In this document: one piece after another, positions 40,601-46,085 of the stretch
How the letters are laid out: every line of letters begins with the position of its first letter
Position numbering within the stretch: the stretch's first letter is position 1
NCBI RefSeq assembly: GCF_000002235.5
Contig: NW_022145615.1
Span: 31,403,059-31,467,058 of the forward strand
DNA: 64,000 nucleotides
Reading direction: 5' to 3'
From: Strongylocentrotus purpuratus
Taxonomy: Eukaryota > Echinodermata > Echinoidea > Camarodonta > Strongylocentrotidae
Translations under genes and position numbers: made by a program
Notes under the pieces: model-generated
What the model was told of the DNA's origin: nothing
What the model saw: the letters and a program-made list of their open reading frames with translations, nothing else
Database searches by the model: none

Positions 40601-43600
40601 CCCAAGATCCAAAGGTTTAGCAAGGGTTATCGATTAAAAATGAATGAATCTTTGTAGACATGTTTGAAACAGTTGACTTGTGTCCCTACAGGAGAGAGTA
40701 GCAATTCTTCATCATCTTTCTTTTGTTTTTTAAACTTTATTTGAATCAATATCAGGTGTGGGGAGGAAGGTCTGCGCATCATAGTTATTAGGTTAACTTT
40801 TTCCATACCCGGGCAGCTTGACCAGATGAACCTCCTATTGCAATATTTATATATGTTTTCTATAGATTTTGTCTCAATTCATGGTTGCTATATTGTAGTC
40901 TTTATGTGACTTGATTTGCCAAATAAAATAATAATAATGAATCTTTTTCTCTTTGTCTTTTTCAGGGTGTCGAAGGTACCTCTTCCTGTCAGCTCGTGTC
41001 CATCCAGGAGAGAGTAACAGTTCTTACATCATGAAGGGTACTCTAAAGTTCTTGATGAGTACACACCCGACAGCCCAGGCTCTCAGAGAGATCTTCATCT
41101 TCAAGATTGTACCTATGCTAAACCCTGATGGAGTCATCAATGGAAGGTAGGAATCAATCATCTTCATTTATTTCCATGGTGATCTGACATTTTTGTTTGT
41201 ATATATTGTGCAGTTGCAACCAATAGCCTGTTCAGGTATCAACAGATACACTGTAAGGCCTTTAAAAAAAGGATTGCCCTTTGGGTGCCAAAACATGGGT
41301 CGGCTGGTCGGAAATGCTTTGGTTTTTTTTACTTTGTTTTTTAAAACTCCCTCTTCGTGCTGATATTTTTCAGTTTTAAATGCTTTAATACATTTTTTTT
41401 TCTTAAAAAAAAAGGTTAAATTTTAACACATGTAACGTAAGAAATATGTGGAGCACTTAATGTAAGAATGACGGCTTGTAAATTACCATTGTGGAAAGAA
41501 GACATTTTCCCTCAGGCTTTATTTTGTTAATGAAAGAATTTTAGGACTTGGATTGCGATATGGTTTAATGTTTAATACACTTTTCGCTTAGTTGTGATAT
41601 AGTGTTAGTTCCTAATTTGATATTAAAAATCAACTCATATTAGAAATTGACCACAGATCAGAAGTTCTACAGTCATTTTCATCTTTGGTCATCCATTCTG
41701 TGGAAAATACTGTGTTAAAGTCCAAGAATAAAAAGTACTAATGCACAAATTTATTTATGATTCTTTTATTTTAAATACAGCCATCGTTGTTCTCTGAGCG
41801 GAGAGGATCTTAACAGACGTTGGTTACAACCGATCAAAGAGCTTCATCCAACCATCTATCATACCAAAGGACTGCTTCAATACCTCAAGCTTATCGAGAG
41901 GAGCCCACTGGTTGGTATTCATTGTCTCATTTTTTTCTAGACATGTTTTTATTGGTTTTTGAATGATTCCAAAATGGATAAAACGGATGTTAGCTCCTCA
42001 AGCGGTTGGTTTTTAAAAGTGTAACTACTAAAATTGGGTTGGGTTGATATGCAGACCTGTGCCGGAGATATGTTTCCTATCACAGCACACGTGCTCTTGG
42101 TAAAGTTTCAGCCCATAAACTTGCTGTTTGTTGTGTGATTGGTTCTCTCTCTCCGTTACTGAAAAAGTTGCAAAGCTGATCTATGAAATAAAATTTGCAG
42201 AACGTTGCCTGTTATGGATTCTTCATTTATAGATAAGTTGAGTTCTGGTCATACGATTGCATTATGAAAGATACGGTGTGAAATTGATCAGATAAGGTTG
42301 ATCATGTAGCATATATAAGTATTGGTGTGTACTGCAAGGTTCTGGAATCATCAAAATGATAAGAATTTTGGCCCAGTCGTGGTAAAGTTACAAGCACTGT
42401 ACACATAAATATGTATATGGGACTATATGGGAAATCTCTCCCGATTTTTATGCTGTTACTTGCCATATTTAGAATATTGAGGCATTTTAAGAGCCATGCT
42501 TTTCAGGGAACATTTGTTATCTGATGTTTGTCAACACTTGCATAATAGCAAAGATAACAGTCACAAATTATTTTTCAACCCTTCCCAGAACTCAACCTTC
42601 TCTTTAAAACCTGTTGTATTTTCTTTGGCAGGTGTACTGTGATTTCCATGGGCATTCAAGGAAGAAGAATGTGTTCATGTACGGCAACAGTGCAGCCATG
42701 TCCCACTCTCCTGAGGATCTGATCAAGTTTGGAATCCCGTCAGGAGTGTCCGGTGCTAAAGTAGAAGATACAAGCTACAAGGTACAGCTTATGAAGTGTT
42801 AAGAGGAGGAGTGTCAGTGGGGTGGTGGAGGTGGTGGTGGTAGTGGTGGTGGTAGTGGTAGCTGAGGATAATGGTGATGTGAATAATGAGATTAAGGATG
42901 AAAAAATTGATGCAAATTATGGTAATATATATACAGTAGGCTTGGGGTTGCACCATTTGAGAGAGGGGAAGGATTGGGGAGTCCAGAAAAGGACACTCAG
43001 TAATCTTTCTTTCTTGAGTGTGTGCAACCACATGCCTACGGTACTGTATATCTATGTCACCATGCAAGCCGATACTTATAAGCAGAATTATGGTGATATT
43101 GATCATGACAGTGATCATGATATTGATGATGACAAGGATGCTGAATGATGGTGATTATAATGGTTGGGATGATGATGGTGATGACAATTATGATCATGGT
43201 GATCATGAATATGATGATGATGATGATGATAATAACAATATAAATGATGGTAGTGGGAGCTATGATTTTGACCGAACCTTATTGATAATGACATCTATAA
43301 TGCTTGTAAACTGTGTTATCTTTCATTATCCTCCTCTTTGTCACTTCGCCCTCTAGACCCTTCCTCGTATCCTGAGCAGCATAGCCCCTGCATTTTCCCA
43401 CAGTAACTGTAGCTTTGCTGTAGACAAGGGCAAGGAGTCTGCTGCTAGGGTAGTGGTATGGAGAGAGATAGGTGTAGCCAGGAGTTACACTATGGAGAGT
43501 ACATACTGTGGCTTCGATCAGGGCAAATATAAGGTAAGCCATTTTCAATGCAGGATAGCAGCATTACATTTATTTAATCTGTTTTTCATCTTTATTTCAT

Positions 43601-45141
43601 TGATCCTCTAAACCTGCAGCAAACTAGTTTGTAATCATAAATCTGTTAAAGTTTTAAATTTTGATAATGTGACATTTCTTAGATATCTATTAAATTATCT
43701 TGAAATGTAAGAAGAAAAAAAAAACATCCATGAAGGATTTTTGAACACTGATGAACATTTGGTAAGGCAAAGATACTTGTTGATACTCTGTAAGAATGAG
43801 AATTTTATTTCTACCGCAGTGTGAATAATTTGAAGATAATAGGTATCACTATTGCCAAAGGAATCATTTTCAAAAGCATTTCATTTAAGTGTCACCACCC
43901 AAGTAACCTTGGTTCCGGTCACCTATGGAATTGATCTTCAGGATGTATATTTTGAGAGATAAATAGTATTTTAACTATCTATTGAAGAAATGAATCATAG
44001 AAACCCTTATCATCGCTTCCTCCTTAGGGTCTACAAGTAACAACGGCCATGCTGGAGGAGATGGGGCAGCACTTCTGCGAGGGTCTTTACAAGCTTGCCC
44101 GTAGGTTTGAAGCAACAGGTACAGCTCACAGACACCTGTACAACCATACCTCCAGTGTGACTGACCCCAGCAGCTCAGGGGTGTCTAGTACCTACCCTTC
44201 AGCTCAACCCATGGAGGATGAGGATGAGGAGGATGGGGATGAATTCTTGTAAGTCATTCTCTTTTTCTGTTGACATGATTGCAAAGACTATCAAGAAATT
44301 AACTCATAGTCAATTTCAAAGGCCTATTATATTGCCTATCAAGTGTCATTGTCAAAGTATGTAATAAGTCATTGTTATGTACACACATATTAAAATGTGG
44401 TGCATGAATGCATGAGGCTATTGAAATTACCTAAGGATGATATTTTGAAAATCTTTGCACCTGTTTTTCTTGTACATTCTCAAGAGGAGATGCCAAGCAC
44501 AGTGATTTGACCTGATGATAAGGGTCCTGTAATGGCCTAATTGTTCCCCCTCTGTTCTACAAAAGTACACAGGCTGTCAGGCCTTACGATGATTTATTTT
44601 TATATGGCCTCTATAATGTGGTATTCTGTATTTGTGCTATAACTTGGGAAATCGCCAAATTAGCACAATTTTACCCTAGCTGTTGTGTTTACGTAAGTTA
44701 TTCTTAATCTAACTGAATACTAGTATAACAATTTCATATTGTAACTGTTTTGTATGATCAGGTATTTGATCTTTTTTTTCAGTAAGAAAACAATACTTTT
44801 TTTAAATTTAGAGAATGAATGACCCATTCACTTGTCTTTCCTTGATTTCCTTGTTGTCCCCTCCTAGTGGTGAGATGGAGAAAGCCCCTGCGTGTGAGAG
44901 GAAGCGAAGTCATCTGATGACGGACCTCAAGGAGGAGCTCACACCAAGCGAGAATGAGGAGGACGATGAGGACGAAGTGGAAGAGGAGGAGGAGGGGGAT
45001 GTTGTGTTTGTGTATGGACTCGATGATGACAGCATCCCAAAGATAGATCGGAAGGTGGTCGAGGAGATGGAGGAGAGGGAGGAGGAGGAGGAGGAGGATT
45101 ATGGATATCCTAAGGATTCCATCGTGGGCGGTCCAGTATGA
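7598..45141 (+). CDS. AGTPBP1: Cytosolic carboxypeptidase 1 (CCP1), 24 coding exons, whole gene span
   Basis: Tubulin-processing enzyme: family members shorten polyglutamate side chains and remove C-terminal glutamates from tubulin in cytosol, axonemes and neurons. Joining 24 exons, all with GT-AG borders and matching phases, gives 3978 nt, that is 1325 aa plus stop (human CCP1 is about 1226 aa). Visible layout: armadillo-like helical N-terminus (about residues 20-350), acidic and disordered linker (358-694), CCP N-domain (about 738-945) and M14 carboxypeptidase domain. Zinc ligands are H961 and E964 (HPGE) and H1058 (FHGH); N1020/R1021 (EDLNRRW) bind substrate; E1149 (YTMEST) is the catalytic glutamate. 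The acidic tail ends at TGA 45139-45141. The start ATG 7598 (MSKAKVEK) resembles the human MSK start. Intron 10 is 14.1 kb and holds a two-gene mobile-element-like insertion. Assignment comes from recognising the family; the exon joins were made by eye. Confidence 0.95.
7894..8283 (+). mobile_element. MITE-like family A, copy 1
   Basis: Ends TTAAAGGTAAAGACCAGTTC and the reverse complement of AAACTGGTCTATACCTTTAA. Interior shared with the copies at 22717, 24700, 42234, 47436 and 63313 (for example CAAGCACTGTACACAGAAAG). Non-coding. Confidence 0.85.
10661..10993 (+). repeat. Tandem copies of CCP1 exon-2 acceptor region (decayed exon echo)
   Basis: Two ~140-153 bp units (from 10702 and 10855: CAATATC[G/T]GATGAGTGCC...) each follow an acceptor-like CAG (10664-10666, 10848-10850) and lead up to the true acceptor at 10993. 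The first carries TGACAAACTAAATAGTAC, a clear relic of exon 2 (TGACAAGCTAAACAGTAC). Confidence 0.75.
10994..11103 (+). CDS. AGTPBP1: CCP1 coding exon 2
   Basis: Acceptor GTTCCAG, donor ATG|GTAAGT. Encodes [12 protein letters not shown]...[13 protein letters not shown], matching the first conserved helix pair of CCP1 (human LLAQLEKINAE...). A decayed copy of its 5' end lies just upstream at about 10661-10725. Confidence 0.9.
12205..12553 (-). mobile_element. tRNA-Ser-derived SINE
   Basis: Read on the - strand from 12553: GTCGTAGTTGAGTGGTTTGA resembles a tRNA A box, CTTGAAA an anticodon loop with UGA (serine), and GGGTTTTATCCC a worn B box; then a body and an ATTTATCATTATTATG tail. A related fragment without the tRNA head lies at about 35290-35410. 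Confidence 0.6.
13078..13145 (+). CDS. AGTPBP1: CCP1 coding exon 3
   Basis: Acceptor TTTACAG, donor GAG|GTAAGC. Encodes [19 protein letters not shown] plus STLE, close to vertebrate CCP1. Ends on a codon boundary. Confidence 0.92.
13593..13730 (+). pseudogene. Truncated duplicate of CCP1 exon 4
   Basis: After a good acceptor (GATATTTTCAG) the first ~129 bases of exon 4 are repeated with about nine changes (~93% identity). The copy keeps frame ([20 protein letters not shown]) but breaks off without a donor and meets TAA after ALGTGIT. If used it would be a premature terminal exon. Confidence 0.9.
13762..13966 (+). CDS. AGTPBP1: CCP1 coding exon 4
   Basis: Acceptor GCTTACAG, donor AAAG|GTAAAT. 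Encodes [19 protein letters not shown]...VMAKVGPK, an armadillo-like repeat segment. A near-identical truncated copy lies 169 bp upstream. Confidence 0.92.
14113..14425. mobile_element. Inverted-repeat element, CATACCTGCCAAC family
   Basis: Ends CATACCTGCCAAC and GTTGGCAGGTATG. Same ends as the element at 37066-37564. Lies in CCP1 intron 4. Confidence 0.7.
15397..15528 (+). CDS. AGTPBP1: CCP1 coding exon 5
   Basis: Acceptor CATGATAG, donor AACT|GTGAGT. Encodes [20 protein letters not shown]...LKIYSTN, strongly matching human KKFGVKARINGALNITL. A small inverted-repeat element begins only about 14 bp after the exon. Confidence 0.94.
15542..15674. mobile_element. Short inverted-repeat element next to CCP1 exon 5
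   Basis: GGGCCCTGTCTTACAAAGAG and its inverse CTCTTTGTAAGACAGAGCCC bound 133 bp. It starts 14 bases after the exon end, almost in the donor site. Confidence 0.8.
15934..16485 (+). repeat. Tandem array of CCP1 exon-6 5' fragments
   Basis: Four well-preserved acceptor-plus-exon starts lie at 16168, 16270, 16375 and 16484 (the last is the true exon), spaced 102-109 bp. Older relics start near 15945, 16012 and 16090. Each unit holds a branch/pyrimidine region, AG, GCTGTTAAC..., GGTAAAGCAGGTGCAGT and then C-rich filler; only the last continues into the full exon. Repeat units keep similar frames, which creates a false 168-codon open frame. Confidence 0.9.
16486..16579 (+). CDS. AGTPBP1: CCP1 coding exon 6
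   Basis: Acceptor CTCCATAG, donor TAAG|GTATAT. Encodes [20 protein letters not shown]...HHPALR. This is the only copy in the local array that keeps the full exon and donor; upstream copies contain just the acceptor and first ~40 bases. Confidence 0.92.
17043..17080 (+). CDS. AGTPBP1: CCP1 coding exon 7 (38-nt microexon)
   Basis: Acceptor TTCATGCAG, donor TCAA|GTAAGT. Encodes [12 protein letters not shown], matching human VALDTLAALLKS. Phases fit both neighbours. Confidence 0.9.
17471..17624. mobile_element. Short inverted-repeat element
   Basis: Ends CCAGGGGAGCGTTTCACACA and TGTGTGAAACGGGTCCCTGG; interior AGTGACAAATGACA and its inverse. Confidence 0.75.
17721..17867 (+). CDS. AGTPBP1: CCP1 coding exon 8
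   Basis: Acceptor TCGTTCAG, donor CTCA|GTGAGT. Encodes [20 protein letters not shown]...[15 protein letters not shown]. Confidence 0.93.
18316..18396 (+). CDS. AGTPBP1: CCP1 coding exon 9
   Basis: Acceptor CATTGTAG, donor TCAA|GTAAGT. Encodes [20 protein letters not shown]...ANSS, matching human LGRKAFIDANGMKIL. Confidence 0.92.
18955..19006 (+). pseudogene. Decayed copy of the 5' end of CCP1 exon 10
   Basis: TTTTAG then GCACGGACGTTGAGATATCA... aligns with GCAAGGATGTTGAGACGATA of the true exon and reads [13 protein letters not shown] against [13 protein letters not shown] in the same phase. It ends 22 bases before the true exon. Confidence 0.7.
19028..19180 (+). CDS. AGTPBP1: CCP1 coding exon 10
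   Basis: Acceptor CCCTCAG, donor AATG|GTAAGT. Encodes [20 protein letters not shown], then [12 protein letters not shown], the most conserved N-terminal block of the family. It ends in phase 1, just before the 14.1-kb intron that holds the inserted two-gene unit. Confidence 0.94.
19463..22517 (+). CDS. PHD-finger protein with transposon-type C-terminal domain, 3 exons
   Basis: Exons 19463-19850, 20778-20897 and 21505-22517, all GT-AG and in phase, give 506 aa (493 aa from the second ATG at 19502, which has the better context AAAATGGCG). Numbered from 19502, a C4HC3 PHD finger is formed by C41, C43, C54, C59, H65, C68, C115 and C118, ING-like (WFHREC, WMCKDC) but with a ~44-residue Gly/Ala/Ser-rich insertion before the last pair. 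A basic stretch follows ([10 protein letters not shown], about 147-156), likely a nuclear localisation signal. The 337-residue last exon contains LRYVAGYIP, a motif style I associate with transposase C-termini; I cannot name the domain. PHD fingers of this type read histone H3 tails. It converges on the transposase gene at 25574-30452; both lie inside CCP1 intron 10. Confidence 0.85.
21082..21251. mobile_element. Short inverted-repeat element
   Basis: AGTCCATGGTTTAATCTCCT and the inverse AGGAGATTAAACCCTGGACT bound ~170 bp in intron 2 of the PHD gene. Confidence 0.7.
22717..23064 (-). mobile_element. MITE-like family A, copy 2
   Basis: Inverted relative to copy 1; starts TTAAAGGTAAAGACCAGTTT with a poly-C run and ends ACTGGTCTTTATCTTTAA. 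Lies just after the PHD gene. Confidence 0.85.
24319..25224. mobile_element. Inverted-repeat element interrupted by a family A MITE
   Basis: Left end GTTAAAGACCCTTCAAAGTG, right end the reverse complement of CACTTCAGAGGGGCTTTAAA. Fragments of the same family (AAGTGTTGGGAGCC...AATTTGATGG) occur near 17130, 20640 and 23062. Confidence 0.6.
24700..25045 (-). mobile_element. MITE-like family A, copy 3 (nested)
   Basis: Same orientation as copy 2, ends CCAGAACTGGTCTTTACC; the left end is worn. It sits inside the larger inverted-repeat element 24319-25224. Confidence 0.75.
25574..30452 (-). CDS. P-element/THAP9-type transposase with RAG1-like N-terminal zinc region, 5 exons
   Basis: Coding exons on the - strand: 30445-28622, 28133-27981, 27656-27468, 27061-26932, 25866-25574; all GT-AG and in phase, 862 aa, ATG at 30445 behind acceptor GATACAG. 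The N-terminus has C14-x2-C17, H51, C56-x2-C59, then H95-x3-C99-x2-C102; [10 protein letters not shown] and [10 protein letters not shown] follow the RAG1 N-terminal pattern (IHPTEFCHNC, PHTPSCDIC). Next come CPTC (246-249), a Lys/Glu-rich coiled-coil-like segment (270-345) and a P-element catalytic core: D446 in LSIDEIKV, D548 in SDGAAPNR, then [13 protein letters not shown]. Exon 2 has LTEEHLHL...[13 protein letters not shown] sequence; the last exon has QDPLEEYF (candidate catalytic E796) and ENPTVSQFG. No stops or frameshifts. It is either an active autonomous element or a domesticated gene. Confidence 0.9.
30629..30936. mobile_element. Inverted-repeat element
   Basis: Outer ends CTATAAGGCCAAATAAAAAT and a worn inverse (CTTGGCCTAAGTATA); inner ends ACATGTTTAGC and GCTAAACATGC. 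Lies within an intron of the transposase gene. Confidence 0.55.
31102..31412. mobile_element. Inverted-repeat element related to the CCTGCCAACC type
   Basis: Ends GGCTGTCAA and TTGACAGCC; interior holds CTCCCGCC-rich stretches. Sits in the 5' region of the transposase gene. Confidence 0.5.
32220..32290 (-). promoter_or_regulatory. Possible 5' UTR exon of the transposase gene
   Basis: On the - strand a donor GAAT|GTAAGT lies at about 32220, upstream of the coding exon whose acceptor is at 30453-30454. The 5' limit is not defined. Inferred from splice signals only. Confidence 0.3.
33101..33279. mobile_element. Short inverted-repeat element with GTAGACAGGTGG repeats
   Basis: Left AACCTGTCTATAGCGACCAC, right GTGGTCACTAAAGCATGGTT (imperfect inverse); repeated TTTGTAGACAGGTGGTC inside. 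Ends ~33 bases before CCP1 exon 11. Confidence 0.6.
33313..33395 (+). CDS. AGTPBP1: CCP1 coding exon 11
   Basis: Acceptor CTTTGTAG, donor AAAG|GTAAAA. Encodes [20 protein letters not shown]..., matching the acidic human stretch DDVVDESDDNDD. This proves that the host reading frame resumes after the 14-kb intron. Confidence 0.92.
33909..34022 (+). CDS. AGTPBP1: CCP1 coding exon 12
   Basis: Acceptor CCTTGACAG, donor GAG|GTAAAG. Encodes [20 protein letters not shown]...[13 protein letters not shown], with the conserved FPELVD block. Both ends in phase 0. Confidence 0.92.
34349..35160 (+). CDS. AGTPBP1: CCP1 coding exon 13 (large linker exon)
   Basis: Acceptor TTTTCTAG, donor CCAAAG|GTTAGC. 812 nt of mostly disordered, Ser/Thr/Asp-rich sequence (residues 424-694) that accounts for most of the extra length over human CCP1. 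The end, [11 protein letters not shown], matches the conserved block before the CCP N-domain. Confidence 0.9.
35290..35410. mobile_element. SINE-body fragment
   Basis: Shares ATTACCCCAGTCATCGGATT and CATTTCTCCACTCCCTTGGG-type sequence with the SINE at 12205-12553. Partial, no tRNA head. Confidence 0.5.
35780..36064. mobile_element. Inverted-repeat element
   Basis: GGGAGGTGTTTCACAAAGAT at the left and ATCTTTGTGAAACACCCCC at the right, with AAGTTGGAC/GTCCAACTT inside. It ends 20 bases before CCP1 exon 14. Confidence 0.8.
36085..36216 (+). CDS. AGTPBP1: CCP1 coding exon 14
   Basis: Acceptor TTTGCAG, donor CACAA|GTAAGC. Encodes [20 protein letters not shown] then TVYDLDEL; human has [23 protein letters not shown]. 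Confidence 0.92.
36909..36993 (+). CDS. AGTPBP1: CCP1 coding exon 15
   Basis: Acceptor TGTTGCAG, donor CAG|GTAAGA. Encodes [20 protein letters not shown] then CGNLRRAIQ; the LxFNSxFExGNLRxxIQ block opens the CCP N-domain. Confidence 0.94.
37066..37564. mobile_element. Inverted-repeat element, CATACCTGCCAAC family
   Basis: Ends CATACCTGCCAACC and GGTTGGCAGGTATG. Interior includes T-runs, a GTAT microsatellite, AAAGCGCCTTGAGCATG (a tail motif common in retroposons) and a poly-C run. Confidence 0.7.
37872..38092. mobile_element. Inverted-repeat element
   Basis: AGATGTTGTATTGCCCTTT and the inverse AAAGGGCAATAAAACATCT. A one-ended relative lies at about 41270-41410 (ATTGCCCTTTGGGTGCCAAA). Confidence 0.75.
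38251..38407 (+). CDS. AGTPBP1: CCP1 coding exon 16
   Basis: Acceptor CCAAACAG, donor TATG|GTGAGT. Encodes [20 protein letters not shown] then [10 protein letters not shown]...[11 protein letters not shown], almost the same as vertebrate CCP1. Confidence 0.96.
38490..38862 (+). pseudogene. LINE reverse-transcriptase protein C-terminal fragment
   Basis: Frames with shifts read [12 protein letters not shown] sequence, then [20 protein letters not shown] and [11 protein letters not shown], typical of the very C-terminus of non-LTR retrotransposon ORF2 (RGRPxKRWxDCVKxDL pattern). Frameshifted and 5' truncated; lies in CCP1 intron 16. Confidence 0.7.
39080..39303 (+). promoter_or_regulatory. ~220-nt pyrimidine-rich tract before CCP1 exon 17
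   Basis: Almost unbroken C/T from 39080 to the acceptor at 39304-39305, including (CT)n. It may act as a very long polypyrimidine tract. Confidence 0.6.
39306..39538 (+). CDS. AGTPBP1: CCP1 coding exon 17
   Basis: Acceptor CGCACCAG after a ~220-nt pyrimidine-rich tract; donor CAG|GTGAGA. Encodes [20 protein letters not shown]...[11 protein letters not shown]...[12 protein letters not shown], the end of the CCP N-domain. Confidence 0.96.
40061..40217 (+). CDS. AGTPBP1: CCP1 coding exon 18
   Basis: Acceptor TGTTACAG, donor TTCA|GTAAGT. Encodes [20 protein letters not shown]...[13 protein letters not shown]; connects the N-domain to the catalytic domain. Confidence 0.94.
40241..40363. mobile_element. 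Short inverted-repeat element
   Basis: AGAGTTTGGCCAAAC at the left and GTTGGCCAAACTCT at the right, plus inner TTGGTCAC/GTGACC. 23 bases after CCP1 exon 18. Confidence 0.7.
40675..40720 (+). pseudogene. Decayed copy of part of CCP1 exon 19
   Basis: GTGTCCCTACAGGAGAGAGT and the following ~20 bases match the exon-19 sequence around the zinc motif (GTGTCCATCCAGGAGAGAGT, 40997 on). The histidine codon is lost. It lies ~245 bp upstream of the true exon. Confidence 0.6.
40966..41146 (+). CDS. AGTPBP1: CCP1 coding exon 19 (zinc site HPGE)
   Basis: Acceptor CTTTTTCAG, donor GAAG|GTAGGA. Encodes [20 protein letters not shown]...[16 protein letters not shown]961 and E964 are the first two zinc ligands of the M14 active site. 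Confidence 0.96.
41781..41910 (+). CDS. AGTPBP1: CCP1 coding exon 20
   Basis: Acceptor AAATACAG, donor CTG|GTTGGT. Encodes [20 protein letters not shown]...[11 protein letters not shown]1020 and R1021 are the M14 carboxylate-binding pair. Confidence 0.95.
42234..42607 (+). mobile_element. MITE-like family A, copy 4
   Basis: Sub-family with ends GTTGAGTTCTGG and CCCAGAACTCAACCTTCTCT. It ends 24 bases before the start of CCP1 exon 21 and supplies part of the upstream splice region. Confidence 0.8.
42632..42781 (+). CDS. AGTPBP1: CCP1 coding exon 21 (third zinc ligand)
   Basis: Acceptor CTTTGGCAG, donor AAG|GTACAG. Encodes [20 protein letters not shown]...VEDTSYK. H1058 in FHGH is the third zinc ligand. 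The part after MYGNS is somewhat longer than in human. Confidence 0.95.
42823..43255 (+). repeat. GTG- and GAT-rich simple repeats in CCP1 intron 21
   Basis: A (GTG)n run at 42823-42861 and GATGAT-rich stretches at 43085-43235. Open frames here in several phases are by-products. Confidence 0.85.
43357..43533 (+). CDS. AGTPBP1: CCP1 coding exon 22 (catalytic glutamate)
   Basis: Acceptor GCCCTCTAG, donor AAG|GTAAGC. Encodes [20 protein letters not shown]...[19 protein letters not shown]1149 is the general base expected of M14 peptidases. Confidence 0.96.
44028..44248 (+). CDS. AGTPBP1: CCP1 coding exon 23
   Basis: Acceptor CTCCTTAG, donor TTCTT|GTAAGT. Encodes [20 protein letters not shown] then [11 protein letters not shown]..., the end of the catalytic domain, then an acidic linker. 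Reading through the donor gives an immediate TAA, so retention of this intron would end the protein here. Confidence 0.92.
44868..45141 (+). CDS. AGTPBP1: CCP1 coding exon 24 (acidic C-terminal tail, stop)
   Basis: Acceptor CTCCTAG. Encodes a basic patch (CERKRSHLM) and then a very Glu/Asp-rich tail with runs of five to six glutamates, ending IVGGPV-stop (TGA 45139-45141). Acidic tails are usual in CCP1; the run length here is striking. Confidence 0.88.
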
Positions 45142-46008
45142 TGCGGTTAGTGAATTTCTATGGTAACGCATCATCATCATATGCCAAAGGTATTATAGTT
45201 CAAAGGATTCCATCATTAGAACTGTAACGAGAATGGGAGCGTCACATCAAGAGATGGTATTTGAAATCATCATTTTACTGTGGAGTAAAATAGACATGGT
45301 GTTTTATAGCCAGGGGGTCATTTGGGTGATACAGTAACAGAAGGAGACACTTGATGAAATAAGAGAGGTAACAGGGAAGAATAGTTTGAGGTAGGATGAA
45401 AGTGGTGACAATATGTGTCAGCACTTTGAAGTAGGAAGAAAGAAACCAACTCTACAATTCAAATACCTCATAAAAGTGTCATCTATGATAGCTGTATTAA
45501 TGATAGTTTCTGGTGCAGGATTGTTTGTCTGTTGGCTTCACATGCAGCAAATTTGGCTAAATCATATTTCAGTGGTTTTTCTCTTGATAAGTATCCCTAT
45601 AAGTTAAATGATTTTCACTATGAAACCGTTCTCCATAAGCTGTTTTGTATGGCTTCCTAAGGCGAGGGTCATTTTTAATAGTTTGCACTAATTGCGGATT
45701 AAATTGTGTGTGTGTAATTCGTTTTTACCAACATGCATCAATCAGATATGATTATTTACTTTTGGGGACCGATCTTAAAACGTCACATACCTTTACAGTT
45801 TAATGTCACCATCCAAAAAACGTGATGGTTGCGATACTAAGTCTGATTGGAATCTGTTTGTATTCGAAGACAGAGAGCTGACCATGGACATTAAGGCCAG
45901 ACCTACTGTAGTCCCATCTCCCTGAACCAGCTGAGATATGAGTCTCTATATAGTTATATGGCTTCCCTAAGTTGTGCCTCATTAAAAAAAATTAGGGTTA
46001 TCTAATTT

Positions 46009-46085
46009 CCTGTTTCCTGTTTACTTCATATCGTTACCTGTTTCCTGTTTACTTCATATCGTTTCCTGTTTACGTCATATTGTTT
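46009..46085 (+). repeat. Short tandem repeat, TTTCCTGTTTACTTCATATC
   Basis: Three units of 22-28 bp. Confidence 0.8.

Noticed and set aside
42789..43356. Overlapping His- and Asp-rich frames
   Set aside because: Products of GTG and GAT simple repeats within CCP1 intron 21.
44779..45180. 133-codon - strand frame rich in Leu and Ile
   Set aside because: Antisense to the acidic last exon of CCP1; GAG/GAT codons read backwards give CTC/ATC.
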